Source of the DNA: Pseudomonadales bacterium
Lineage (GTDB): Bacteria > Pseudomonadota > Gammaproteobacteria > Pseudomonadales > Halieaceae
Direction of reading: 5' to 3'
DNA length: 64,000 nucleotides
Assembly: GCA_024234855.1 (NCBI GenBank)
Contig: JACKNN010000001.1
Coordinates: forward strand, 992,001 to 1,056,000
Shown: piece by piece, positions 55,866 through 64,000 of the stretch
How the letters are laid out: every line of letters starts with the position of its first letter
Numbering within the stretch: the stretch's first letter is position 1
The notes under the pieces: generated by a model
The model's input: the letters and a program-made list of their open reading frames with translations, nothing else
What the model was told of the DNA's origin: nothing
Databases searched by the model: none
Translations under genes and position numbers: made by a program

Positions 55866-56101
55866 TCAGGTGTTCCGTCGGGAAAATCCTCCGCGCTGGG
55901 CTCGCCGTCGGCCTCCATCAGCATTTTCACCCGTTGCTCGGCTTCCAACAGGGTTTTTTGGGCCTGCCGGATCAGCTTGATGCCCTGCTCGAAGGCGTTG
56001 AGTGAATCCTGTACGGAAGCCTGCTCGTCGTCGAGCTTGTCAATGGTGGCCTCCAGTTGGGTGAAGGTCGCTTCCAGATCGAGTTTGCCGGTTTTTGCCA
56101 T
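55862..56101 (-). CDS. xseB: exodeoxyribonuclease VII small subunit
   Basis: 79 aa helical subunit. Conserved LEATFTQLEATIDKLDDEQ near residue 8 and LNAFEQGIKLIRQAQKTLLEAEQRV form the coiled-coil pair typical of XseB. With XseA (not here) it degrades single-stranded DNA to oligonucleotides. First gene of the leftward xseB-ispA operon. Confidence 0.95.
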   Translation of the reverse strand: MAKTGKLDLEATFTQLEATIDKLDDEQASVQDSLNAFEQGIKLIRQAQKTLLEAEQRVKMLMEADGEPSAEDFPDGTPE

Positions 56102-56403
56102 TCGAGGTGCTGCCTGGGTTGTCAGGTGAATAATGTGTTGAGAATGCGTCTGCGGACCAAATTATATAGAATATTGGCTTAACTGTGGCTATGTATTGCG
56201 CTGCGGTAGGAAATTGGCTGAAACTTCGCGATAAGCTGGCAGCCGGTCGGGTCAGTTGTCGGAGTGGAATGCCATCGTCTCGGTTGGGGCGCCGCGACGG
56301 GCAAGCGCTACCGCACAGCGGGAAACCCGGTTGATGCCCGACGTTATCGCGGTGATGGGTTCGTTACCGAATACAGCAAAATTCGCCTTGGAAGAATAAG
56401 CAG
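56102..56403 (+). other. intergenic region before the CDP-sugar operon
   Basis: 302 bp between divergent xseB and rfbF. An AT-rich patch (about 56159-56180) includes TTGAGA (56138-56143) and TATATA (56163-56168) with a 19-bp spacer, a possible promoter for the rightward operon. No JUMPstart or ops element and no small gene was recognised. Confidence 0.35.
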
Positions 56404-57174
56404 ATGAAGGTCGTGATACTGGCAGGGGGATTGGGGACGCGGATAAGCGAAGAAACGCACCTGAGACCCAAGCCTATGATAGAAATTGGCGGAAAGCCGA
56501 TTTTGTGGCACATCATGAAAATGTATTCCAGTCACGGGATTAACGATTTCGTGATCTGCTGCGGTTTCAAGGGTTATGTAATCAAGGAATATTTTGCCAA
56601 CTATTTTTTACATATGTCCGACGTTACTTTTGATATGGCCAACAACCAGATGCAGGTGCATCAGCAGAATGTCGAACCCTGGCGCGTGACCCTGATTGAT
56701 ACCGGCGACGATACGTTAACCGGTGGTCGGCTGAAACGGGTGGCTGACTATATCAGGGACGAAAAGGCATTTTGCTTCACCTATGGCGATGGCGTGAGCG
56801 ATCTGGATATCACCGGACTGGTCCGGTTCCACAAAGAGCATGGCAAACTCGCCACGGTCACCGCGGTCTCGCCGCCGGGACGTTACGGTGCCCTGGAGCG
56901 TTCTGGCAATCGGGTGACCGGGTTCTCGGAAAAGCCCCGAGGTGATGGGGGAATGATCAATGGCGGGTTTTTTGTGCTGTCTCCCAAGTGTCTCGATTTA
57001 ATAGAGGGCGATGCCAGCAGCTGGGAGGCCAGGCCACTCAAGGACCTCTCCGCCATGGGCGAAATGATGGCCTATGAGCATCGCGGGTTTTGGCAGCCCA
57101 TGGATACGTTGCGGGACAAGACTATGCTCGAGGACCTTTGGGCATCGGGTAATGCGCCCTGGAAAACCTGGTGA
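56404..57174 (+). CDS. rfbF: glucose-1-phosphate cytidylyltransferase
   Basis: 256 aa nucleotidyltransferase, CTP plus glucose-1-phosphate to CDP-glucose. Seen: [19 protein letters not shown] near residue 6, [26 protein letters not shown] near residue 122 and the [22 protein letters not shown] segment with NGGFFVL. Starts the rightward sugar operon; its stop overlaps the GTG of rfbG (GTGA). Confidence 0.95.
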   Translation: MKVVILAGGLGTRISEETHLRPKPMIEIGGKPILWHIMKMYSSHGINDFVICCGFKGYVIKEYFANYFLHMSDVTFDMANNQMQVHQQNVEPWRVTLIDTGDDTLTGGRLKRVADYIRDEKAFCFTYGDGVSDLDITGLVRFHKEHGKLATVTAVSPPGRYGALERSGNRVTGFSEKPRGDGGMINGGFFVLSPKCLDLIEGDASSWEARPLKDLSAMGEMMAYEHRGFWQPMDTLRDKTMLEDLWASGNAPWKTW

Positions 57175-58232
57175 AATTGCCACTGGCGTCCTTTTGGCGA
57201 GGCAAACGCGTCCTCCTCACCGGGCACAGCGGGTTTAAAGGATCCTGGCTGACGCTCTGGTTGCGGCAACTGGGGGCGCAGATTGTCGGTATCAGCCTGG
57301 TCCCGAACACCCGGCCAAATTTGTTTACTCTGGCAGGCATCGAGCAAGCCTGCGAGAGCCATTTCTGCGATATCAGGGACAGCCGTCAGTTGGCCGAACT
57401 GGTGCGGGTATCGAGGCCTGAGATTATCTTTCACCTGGCGGCCCAGCCCCTGGTCAGGGCGAGTTATCGGGCCCCGCTGGAAACGTTCGGTACAAATATC
57501 ATGGGCACCGCCCACCTGCTTGATGCGTTGCGGGGGCTGGACTGTGTAAAAGTGGCCGTAATGATAACCACGGACAAGGTCTACCATAATACAGGGCAGC
57601 ACAGACCATTCAGCGAGGAGGACCGGCTGGGCGGTCACGATCCGTACAGCGCTAGTAAGGCCGCCAGCGAGGTGGTGATCGACAGCTATCGGGACGCGTT
57701 TCTGGCTGCGCAAGGTGTGGCGGTAGTGGCCGCGAGGGCCGGCAATGTGATAGGTGGGGGCGATTGGTCCGAGGACCGTTTGATTCCGGATGCGATCAGG
57801 GCCTGGCAGGCGAAGCGGGTTTTGGAGATCAGGCATCCGCAGGCGGTTCGCCCCTGGCAGCATGTGCTCGATCCGCTGGCTGCTTATCTCACTCTGGCTG
57901 AAACGCTGTGGGAGAGTCCGATGCTGTCGGGCGCCTATAATTTTGGTCCGGACCAGGAGTCCGCGCGAAGCGTTGCTGATGTCGTCGAACTGGCGCGCGC
58001 CAGTTTCGGCTCCGGCGAAGTGGAGTATTCGCCCAGCGGCGAGGGCTTGCATGAGGCGGCCCTGTTGTCCCTGGACAATGAAAAGGCCCGGGCAGTGCTG
58101 GGTGTGACGCCGCACTGGCAGCTTCCGATCGCGGTTGAAAAAACAATCCAGTGGTATCGTGCACAGCGGGGCGGTTCGACTGCCCGTGAGTTGTGTCTGG
58201 CGGATATCGCTGCTTTCGGACTTCAAGCATGA
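57171..58232 (+). CDS. rfbG: CDP-glucose 4,6-dehydratase
   Basis: 353 aa short-chain dehydrogenase-type enzyme making CDP-4-keto-6-deoxyglucose. NAD-binding [22 protein letters not shown] near residue 15, [10 protein letters not shown] near residue 131, catalytic [11 protein letters not shown] near residue 160 and [19 protein letters not shown] near residue 190. GTG start overlapping rfbF, ATGA overlap with the next gene. Confidence 0.94.
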   Translation: MKLPLASFWRGKRVLLTGHSGFKGSWLTLWLRQLGAQIVGISLVPNTRPNLFTLAGIEQACESHFCDIRDSRQLAELVRVSRPEIIFHLAAQPLVRASYRAPLETFGTNIMGTAHLLDALRGLDCVKVAVMITTDKVYHNTGQHRPFSEEDRLGGHDPYSASKAASEVVIDSYRDAFLAAQGVAVVAARAGNVIGGGDWSEDRLIPDAIRAWQAKRVLEIRHPQAVRPWQHVLDPLAAYLTLAETLWESPMLSGAYNFGPDQESARSVADVVELARASFGSGEVEYSPSGEGLHEAALLSLDNEKARAVLGVTPHWQLPIAVEKTIQWYRAQRGGSTARELCLADIAAFGLQA

Positions 58233-58792
58233 GCAGGCTGGCATCCAGGGCACTGCCTCTGGCGGATCTAAAGCTGATTGAACGACAGCGCCTGGTTGAT
58301 GATCGCGGATTTCTGGCCAGGATATTTTGTGCCCGTGATCTGGCCGCCTGCGGTTGGAATAAACCCATCATGCAGATAAATCATACCTACACGCGTACAA
58401 AGGGCACCGTCCGGGGGATGCATTTCCAGCGCCGGCCTTGCAGCGAGATGAAACTGGTGAATGTTATCCGGGGTGAAGTGTGGGACGTGGCTGTCGATTT
58501 GCGGGAAGGGTCCGCCACTTTCCTGCATTGGCATGCTGAGAAACTCTCGGCAGAAAATGGTCGCGCCCTGCTCATTCCCGAAGGTTTCGCTCACGGCTTT
58601 CAGTCGCTGACCGATGATGTTGAGATGTTGTATTGCCATTCTGCCGCCTACGATCCTGTTGCGGAAGGCGGATTGCGACCTTCGGATGCGCGGCTGGCTA
58701 TTGCCTGGCCCCTGGCGATATCCGCCATGTCCTCGCGGGACCGCGAGCTGCCGCTGATTGACCAGGATTTTAGGGGAATTTCCCTGCTATGA
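58229..58792 (+). CDS. dTDP-4-dehydrorhamnose 3,5-epimerase family protein
   Basis: 187 aa RmlC-like cupin. Seen: LVDDRGFLARIF near residue 23, THTRTKGTVRGMHFQ-type segment (GTVRGMHFQRRP) with the catalytic-region His near residue 63, MKLVNVIRGEVWDVAVDLR and PEGFAHGFQSL. In context it should epimerise the CDP-4-keto-6-deoxysugar at C3, C5 or both. ATGA overlaps with both neighbours indicate coupled translation. Confidence 0.9.
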   Translation: MSRLASRALPLADLKLIERQRLVDDRGFLARIFCARDLAACGWNKPIMQINHTYTRTKGTVRGMHFQRRPCSEMKLVNVIRGEVWDVAVDLREGSATFLHWHAEKLSAENGRALLIPEGFAHGFQSLTDDVEMLYCHSAAYDPVAEGGLRPSDARLAIAWPLAISAMSSRDRELPLIDQDFRGISLL

Positions 58793-60012
58793 AATGCAGA
58801 AGTTGCGCGGCGGAACTGACGCATACTTTTCTGGATCTGGGTTTCGCGCCCCCATCCAATGCGTACCTGACCGAGGAGGATCTGTCCCGTCCTGAAAAAT
58901 ATTATCCGTTGAAAATCAAGGTCTGTAACCAGTGTTGGCTGGTCCAGACCGAGGATTATACCGAAGCTGGCGAGCTGTTCAGCTCCGACTACGCCTATTT
59001 TTCCAGTACGTCCTCCGGTTGGTTGGCTCATGCCGCCGATTACGCGAACATGATTTCCGAAAAACTTGATTTATCTTCCGACAGTCTTGTTATGGAAATC
59101 GCCTCGAATGACGGCTACCTGCTCAGGAATTTCGTCAGCGCGGGAGTGCCTTGCCTGGGGATCGAGCCCACGGCGAGCACCGCCGCCGCCGCGGAGGCGC
59201 TTGGCATACCCGTCATAAGGGCGTTCTTCGGTGAGCAACTGGCAGGGCAGCTTGTGGACAAGGGGTATCGGGCCGACCTGGTGGTGGGAAACAATGTGTT
59301 CGCACATGTGCCGGACATAAATGATTTTACCCGTGGCTTGAAATCTGTACTCAGTGCCACGGGCACGATTACCCTGGAGTTTCCCCATGTAATGCAACTC
59401 ATAGAGCATGCACAGTTCGATACTGCGTATCATGAGCATTTTTCATACCTCAGTCTGTACACCGTCAAGCGAATATTCGAATCAGCTGGCCTGCGTGTTT
59501 ACGACGTGGAAACGCTTGCTACTCATGGGGGTAGTCTGCGTATTTACGGTTGTCATAAAGAGGCTGCACGTCAAACTTCAGGGGCCGTAGAACAGCTGTT
59601 GATTCAGGAGGCCCGTTTCGGGCTGCAAGACATCAAGACTTACGATGGCTTCCAGCAAAGGGCCGATAAGATCAAAAATGACTTTCTGGGTTTTCTGGTC
59701 GATCAAAAGCAAAATGGCAAACTGGTCGCGGCCTATGGGGCTGCGGCAAAAGGAAATACATTATTGAACTACGCGGGAGTCAAGCCCGACCTTTTGCCGT
59801 TTGTTTGTGATGCAGCTCCGTCCAAGCAAGGGAAGTATATGCCCGGCAGCCATATTCCTATTATTCCCCCAGCCGATCTGAAGCGGTATTGCCCTGACTT
59901 TGTGCTTATCCTGCCTTGGAATATTGCTGCGGAAGTGAAGGGACAGCATGCGGATCTGGAACAAAGCGGCACCAGGTTTGTGACTGTGGTGCCGAAACTG
60001 GAGATCGCATGA
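58789..60012 (+). CDS. SAM-dependent sugar C-methyltransferase
   Basis: 407 aa of the NovU/TylC3 three-domain type. N-terminal zinc-binding part with CRSCAAEL near residue 3 and CNQCWLVQT near residue 46, a central SAM domain (VMEIASNDGYLLRNF near residue 102, VVGNNVFAHVPDINDFTRGL near residue 165) and a C-terminal Methyltransf_14 domain with YGAAAKGNTLLNY. Such enzymes methylate C3 or C5 of a 4-keto-6-deoxysugar. The position after the epimerase fits that. Starts at an ATGA overlap and ends in one. Confidence 0.9.
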   Translation: MKCRSCAAELTHTFLDLGFAPPSNAYLTEEDLSRPEKYYPLKIKVCNQCWLVQTEDYTEAGELFSSDYAYFSSTSSGWLAHAADYANMISEKLDLSSDSLVMEIASNDGYLLRNFVSAGVPCLGIEPTASTAAAAEALGIPVIRAFFGEQLAGQLVDKGYRADLVVGNNVFAHVPDINDFTRGLKSVLSATGTITLEFPHVMQLIEHAQFDTAYHEHFSYLSLYTVKRIFESAGLRVYDVETLATHGGSLRIYGCHKEAARQTSGAVEQLLIQEARFGLQDIKTYDGFQQRADKIKNDFLGFLVDQKQNGKLVAAYGAAAKGNTLLNYAGVKPDLLPFVCDAAPSKQGKYMPGSHIPIIPPADLKRYCPDFVLILPWNIAAEVKGQHADLEQSGTRFVTVVPKLEIA

Positions 60013-61118
60013 AGTCGCGCATACACTACACCAAACCTTCGATCACCGAACGGGAAATTGAGTACGCGAATGATGCGGTAAGCAATGGCTGGGGCCCGCG
60101 ATGCTACGAATACATCGCCAGGTTTGAAGAGGCATTTAAAAAGTATCTCGGTGTGAAGCACGCCATCGCTACCTCGTCCTGTACAGGTGCGATGCACATG
60201 GGCTTGTCCGGGTTGGGCGTCGGCCCCGGCGACGAAGTTATCCTGGCGGATATTAACTGGGTTGCAACGGCAGCGCCAATCACCTACCTGGGGGCAACTC
60301 CAGTTCTGGTCGATGTAGATCCGGTATCATGGTGTATCGACCCCGCTCGGGTCGAGCAGGCGATAACGGAAAAAACAAAGGCGATCATTGCGGTGCACCT
60401 CTACGGCAACGTCTGTGATATGCGCAGGCTCTTCGACATAGGGGAGCGCCATGGCATTGCGGTGGTTGAAGATGCGGCTGAAGCCATCGGTTCGCAATAC
60501 CATGAGCAAAAGGCGGGGTCAAACGGCGTATTCGGCACTTTCTCGTTCCACGGCAGCAAAACCGTAACCACGGGAGAAGGCGGGATGTTTGTGACGAACA
60601 ATGATGCGTTGTTCGAGAAGGTACTGACCTTGTCAAATCACGGCAGGTCTGCAGGCCAGTTGAAGCAATTCTGGCCGGATATGATTGGATTTAAATATAA
60701 GCTGTCTAATGTCCAGGCGGCAATCGGGTTGGCCCAGATGGAGCGTATCGAAGATCTGGTTGCCGACAAACGACGAGTTTTTGAGGCCTACAGCTCGCTG
60801 CTGGAAGGTTTGCCAATAACGATGAACCCTGAGCCAAGTGACACGATAAACGGCTATTGGATGCCTACTTTCATAGTGGATCCGTTAGTGAAGTTTGATC
60901 GAAACAATTTTATCGCACACCTTGGCATGAACGGCATTGATGGCCGAGCTTTTTTCTGGCCGCTTTCGGATACGGGCCATTTCGACCGGTGTCTGCCCTC
61001 ACCCGTGGCGCACTCACTGTTTTCAAGAGGCGTAAATTTGCCTAGCTATTACGATTTGAGCGCCGGCGATATAGAGCGAGTGGCGGATTGCGTGCGCCAG
61101 TTCCTGGGTGCGAACTGA
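60009..61118 (+). CDS. DegT/DnrJ/EryC1 sugar aminotransferase
   Basis: 369 aa PLP enzyme. IATSSCTGAMHMGLSGL near residue 53, VVEDAAEAIGSQYHEQKAG near residue 155 and the PLP lysine in SFHGSKTVTTGEGG near residue 185. A Lys rather than the His of RfbH/DdhC-type dehydratases indicates true transamination of a keto sugar. ATG 60009 overlaps the upstream stop. Its product would be an amino-deoxysugar. Confidence 0.92.
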   Translation: MKSRIHYTKPSITEREIEYANDAVSNGWGPRCYEYIARFEEAFKKYLGVKHAIATSSCTGAMHMGLSGLGVGPGDEVILADINWVATAAPITYLGATPVLVDVDPVSWCIDPARVEQAITEKTKAIIAVHLYGNVCDMRRLFDIGERHGIAVVEDAAEAIGSQYHEQKAGSNGVFGTFSFHGSKTVTTGEGGMFVTNNDALFEKVLTLSNHGRSAGQLKQFWPDMIGFKYKLSNVQAAIGLAQMERIEDLVADKRRVFEAYSSLLEGLPITMNPEPSDTINGYWMPTFIVDPLVKFDRNNFIAHLGMNGIDGRAFFWPLSDTGHFDRCLPSPVAHSLFSRGVNLPSYYDLSAGDIERVADCVRQFLGAN

Positions 61119-61124
61119 ACTAAT

Positions 61125-61979
61125 ATGAGTAATGAAAACTACAGGTTAGCTGCTGCGCAGGTCGATGAGTTCAACTCCAGTGGTCTGTTACTGATAAAAG
61201 GGTTCTATGACCCGCAAGACATACATGCGGTTCAGTATGGTATTTACAATATCATTGGCCGTGTGCTGGAACGCCACAAGCTTGTTGACGACAGGAAGCC
61301 GTTTTCCGCGGATTGCTTTGATGACGGATTTAACGCCATCATACGGCGGGACCGGAGCATCGGATCGGAAGTTTATGACGCAATCAAGCAGTTGCCCGCG
61401 TTTATCAGGTTACTATCCAGTTCAGTGCACGAAAACATCATGATGCAGCTCCGCCCGGGGGCTCAGCCGGGCATAGCCGCGGGGGGCAGTGGTATACGCA
61501 TTGACAATCCCGGTGAGGACCAGTACAGGGCTTTTTGGCACCAGGAATATCCGGCGCAGCTTCGCAGCCTGAATGGGCTGGTATTCTGGTCGCCACTGGT
61601 GCCGATCACCGAGGATATGGGGCCGGTAAAATTTTGCCTGTCATCGCACAAGGAAGGCCCGCTGCCCGTGACGAATGACTCCGATGATGAACAGAGGCGG
61701 GGTGCATACAATCTTCGACTGCATAACGAAGCCTATTATTGTTCGAAATACCAACAGATCGCGCCACTTACAGAACCCGGAGACATGGTCATCATCGATT
61801 TCCTGGTAATACATGCATCCGGGTTCAATCGATCACAGCGATCCCGTTGGTCCATGCAGTTTCGCTATTTTGATTTTTCTGAACCCACCGGAATCTCACA
61901 CGGATGGCGGGGCTCCTTTGCATCCGGGGTCGATTTCCGCCTTATACATCCAGAGTTGTGTAAGGATTCTTTACAGTGA
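61125..61979 (+). CDS. phytanoyl-CoA dioxygenase (PhyH) family protein
   Basis: 284 aa Fe(II)/2-oxoglutarate oxygenase-like cupin. The iron site appears as FWHQEYPAQL near residue 142 (His-x-Glu rather than the commoner His-x-Asp), distal His in LVIHASGFNRS near residue 228, and 2-oxoglutarate Arg in the following SRWSMQFR. It may hydroxylate or otherwise oxidise the sugar or its attached acyl group. It is 6 bp after the aminotransferase and overlaps the next gene (GTGA). Confidence 0.8.
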   Translation: MSNENYRLAAAQVDEFNSSGLLLIKGFYDPQDIHAVQYGIYNIIGRVLERHKLVDDRKPFSADCFDDGFNAIIRRDRSIGSEVYDAIKQLPAFIRLLSSSVHENIMMQLRPGAQPGIAAGGSGIRIDNPGEDQYRAFWHQEYPAQLRSLNGLVFWSPLVPITEDMGPVKFCLSSHKEGPLPVTNDSDDEQRRGAYNLRLHNEAYYCSKYQQIAPLTEPGDMVIIDFLVIHASGFNRSQRSRWSMQFRYFDFSEPTGISHGWRGSFASGVDFRLIHPELCKDSLQ

Positions 61980-63130
61980 ATAAAGCTGTCAAGGTTTGTA
62001 ACATATGCAAGTCGGAGCTGTCCGCCCCGATCTATGACTCCCGATCGCTACAGAGTCTTACGTCCCTGTGTCGTTTATATCCAGGCTCCACGCAGGTATG
62101 GTTTTGTACATGTTGTGGGCATGTTTTGAGTAACCCCCTGGAGGGAACGGATGAGTATTATGCAACCGAATACGATATTCTCCTTGACCACGAGGATGAA
62201 GACCAGATTTACGAAGTCAAAGGCGGTGAAATCACTTACCGTATCGACCGGCAACTTGCTGTAATTTGCCAGAAGGTTCAGTTCAGGCCCGGAATGAAAG
62301 TGCTGGACTATGGCTGTGCAAAAGCGGGAATGTCAAAGCGCCTGGATAGACAAGTGCCGGGCATGGAATTCTACTTCTTTGATGTCAGTGACAGGTACCT
62401 GGAATACTGGCAAAAGCTCGCGCCTTCGCACAATCACGCGATTCTTGCAACACCCGCCCATTGGGAAAATCAGTTTGATTTAATCACGTCCTATTTTTCT
62501 CTGGAACACATACCGGACCCGGTCGCATCAATTGCTCATATTACCTCCATGTTGAAGAAAGGTGGTCTGTTTTATGCAATAGTGCCTGACATCTTTGGAA
62601 ATATAGCCGACTTTATCGTGGTCGATCATGTCAATCATTTTACCAGGACTTCTTTGGCCCACCTGCTTCAGGGAGCCGGACTTTCGGTCGTTGATATTGA
62701 TAGTGCCTCTCATAGAGGGGCGCTTGTTGTCGTCGCCCGAAATGGCGGTGAAGTAGCAAGCCTTGAGCGAGATGACGGACTTCAGCAGCAGGTTCAGGAA
62801 TTGGCGCACTACTGGGGAACTGCCTCCAGGCGCGTGCAGCAGGCGCGGGTGGGGCGCAACGGTTCTTGTGCGATCTATGGATCGGGGTTTTACGGGACAT
62901 TCATATATTCCATGTTGGCGGATCCTCACGAGGTGACCTGTTTTCTCGACCAGAGTCCCTATCAGCAGGGCAAAAGTGTTTTCGGTGTGCCGGTAATATC
63001 GCCCGAGGCATTGCCTGAAGATATCAAGACGCTGTTCGTGGGTCTAAATCCCGCTATTGCCCGGGAAGTTATAGCAGGCCAGCCCTGTTTGCAGCGACCC
63101 GACCTGAGAACTATTTACCTGGATTCATGA
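61976..63130 (+). CDS. second zinc-finger SAM methyltransferase of the cluster
   Basis: 384 aa. N-terminal cysteine pairs (VCNICKSEL near residue 7, FCTCCGHVLSN near residue 43) and a SAM domain (MKVLDYGCAKAGMSKRL near residue 107, YFSLEHIPDPVASIAHI near residue 163) give the same architecture as the gene at 58789, but the two are only distantly similar. The C-terminal part has a Rossmann-like CAIYGSGFYGTF segment. A second C-, N- or O-methylation or a related ketosugar reaction is likely. Starts at GTG 61976 overlapping the PhyH stop. Confidence 0.83.
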   Translation: MNKAVKVCNICKSELSAPIYDSRSLQSLTSLCRLYPGSTQVWFCTCCGHVLSNPLEGTDEYYATEYDILLDHEDEDQIYEVKGGEITYRIDRQLAVICQKVQFRPGMKVLDYGCAKAGMSKRLDRQVPGMEFYFFDVSDRYLEYWQKLAPSHNHAILATPAHWENQFDLITSYFSLEHIPDPVASIAHITSMLKKGGLFYAIVPDIFGNIADFIVVDHVNHFTRTSLAHLLQGAGLSVVDIDSASHRGALVVVARNGGEVASLERDDGLQQQVQELAHYWGTASRRVQQARVGRNGSCAIYGSGFYGTFIYSMLADPHEVTCFLDQSPYQQGKSVFGVPVISPEALPEDIKTLFVGLNPAIAREVIAGQPCLQRPDLRTIYLDS

Positions 63131-63660
63131 CCATGAATTCAACTGAGCGACTACTGCTTAGGCACTGGCGAGAATCGGATCTGGAATTTCTGCGGGAACT
63201 GAGAAATGACATAACTCTGCAGGCTCGACTGCTTTCAACTGCAAGAGGTAGCGATATTGCGGCTGTCCGAAGCTGGTTGGACAGGCGCACGGCGACTTCG
63301 GACGGTATATTTTTTGTGGTGTCTCTCAGGGAAAACGAAGTTCCCATTGGGTATATCCAGTGCACAAAGGAGGCCAATTCTACTAACGGATTCAGAGCGG
63401 GTATATGTCTTGCTGACGGATGGCAATCCAGAGGCTACGGCCCCGAAGTAATGCTGTGGCTTGAGCGGCATCTGGCAGCCAATTTCATGCCTCAGAAAAT
63501 TATCTTACATGTCGATGTTGATAATCATCAGGCTGTCGCCTGCTACCGGAAACTGGCTTATCGAGAAGTCGGTGTTATGAAAAACCACGTAAAAGTCGGT
63601 AATGACTGGCGCGATGTTTTAGTTATGGAAAAATTGTTGCCTGACATCGGTGGACGGTGA
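63127..63660 (+). CDS. GNAT family N-acetyltransferase
   Basis: 177 aa RimJ/RimL-type GNAT. LLLRHWRESDLEFLRELRND near residue 8, GYIQCTKEA, the acetyl-CoA loop CLADGWQSRGYGPEVMLWL near residue 95 and NHQAVACYRKLAY near residue 137. It could N-acylate the amino sugar made by the DegT aminotransferase. ATG 63127 overlaps the upstream stop; an ATG six bases later is possible. The stop overlaps the next start. Confidence 0.86.
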   Translation: MTMNSTERLLLRHWRESDLEFLRELRNDITLQARLLSTARGSDIAAVRSWLDRRTATSDGIFFVVSLRENEVPIGYIQCTKEANSTNGFRAGICLADGWQSRGYGPEVMLWLERHLAANFMPQKIILHVDVDNHQAVACYRKLAYREVGVMKNHVKVGNDWRDVLVMEKLLPDIGGR

Positions 63661-64000
63661 TGAACGTTGTGATTAGCCAGTCCATGTATTTTCCGTGGGT
63701 CGGAATGCTGGAGCAGATTCGTCTGGCAGATGTATTTGTCTTTTATGACGATGTTCAGTTTTCCAAGGGCAGCTTTACCAACCGCGTACAAGTCAAGCTT
63801 CCGAGCGGAGTGCGCACGTGGATGACGGTGCCTCTGTTGAATCATCAGCTGGGGCAGCGAATTGACGAGGTCAGGATCAAGGATTCCGGAATCTGGGCTG
63901 CAAAGCACCTGTCTGTTCTGGAGCAAAGTTTCAGGGGCGCGCCTTTCGCCCAAGAAGCTCTGGATCTCGCTGCGAAAACACTGTCCAATCCTGGTGGCAC
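63660..64000 (+). CDS. WbqC-like family protein, 5' part
   Basis: The first 113 codons are seen; the gene runs off the window. ISQSMYFPWVGMLEQIRLADVFVFYDDVQFSKGS and TNRVQVKLPSG at the N-terminus match the WbqC family, found in O-antigen and other polysaccharide clusters. Biochemical role unclear; a glycine-acyl or sugar-modifying role has been suggested for relatives. The ATG overlaps the GNAT stop, so it belongs to the same operon. Confidence 0.82.
   Translation, partial: MNVVISQSMYFPWVGMLEQIRLADVFVFYDDVQFSKGSFTNRVQVKLPSGVRTWMTVPLLNHQLGQRIDEVRIKDSGIWAAKHLSVLEQSFRGAPFAQEALDLAAKTLSNPGG

Noticed and set aside
56102..56403. JUMPstart/ops element for RfaH before the sugar operon
   Set aside because: No GGCGGTAGCGTG-like core was found in the interval.

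Overview
The window is chromosomal DNA of a GC-rich gammaproteobacterium. Gene content suggests a marine Cellvibrionales/Halieaceae-like or Pseudomonas-related lineage: fadBA, an Anr/Fnr regulator with its cysteine cluster, nrdAB with two ATP-cones, the ribD-ribE-ribBX-ribH-nusB-thiL-pgpA order, and an AurF-like diiron protein. The lineage is inferred from content only. I see no rRNA, tRNA, CRISPR array, insertion sequence or prophage.

Layout. 1-11.9 kb: the 5' part of hslO, a luciferase-like oxidoreductase, a PHA-system protein, a patatin/AraC pair divergent from a diiron protein, rpsT, a TetR regulator with a putative operator, a tyrosine phosphatase, an acyltransferase, dinG and yqcC. 11.9-15.3 kb: the fadBA beta-oxidation operon. 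15.6-20.9 kb: an extracytoplasmic redox cluster made of a dihaem copper monooxygenase-like lipoprotein, a TlpA-like thioredoxin, a DUF4266 lipoprotein, a DUF3570 putative outer-membrane barrel and ApbE. 21-22.4 kb: an FkbM methyltransferase. 22.5-27.5 kb: nrdAB with paired NrdR-like boxes and DnaA boxes upstream; nrdR itself lies at 47.7 kb. 27.5-30.2 kb: argF, argD and grxD. 30.2-35.6 kb: a lambda-P-like and triple-DnaT-domain gene pair, radA, a PilZ protein and ettA. 35.8-45.2 kb: a five-gene transglutaminase / circularly permuted ATP-grasp / alpha-E locus holding two versions of the module. 45.4-56.1 kb: glyA, fnr/anr, nrdR, the riboflavin operon through pgpA, an aspartic protease, ribA, ispA and xseB. 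56.4-64 kb: a tightly overlapping CDP-deoxysugar operon running off the window, visibly more AT-rich than the rest.

The loci I consider most worth attention are: (i) the copper monooxygenase cluster, where haems on the same polypeptide could replace ascorbate as electron donor and ApbE implies a covalent flavin partner; (ii) a RibB-RibX protein whose RibB active-site signatures are also eroded; (iii) a chromosomal DnaT/lambda-P-like pair with three DnaT repeats; (iv) the doubled ATP-grasp/alpha-E/transglutaminase locus; (v) the CDP-sugar cluster with two methyltransferases, a PhyH oxygenase, a GNAT and a WbqC protein. All functions are read from motifs and context; no database search was possible.
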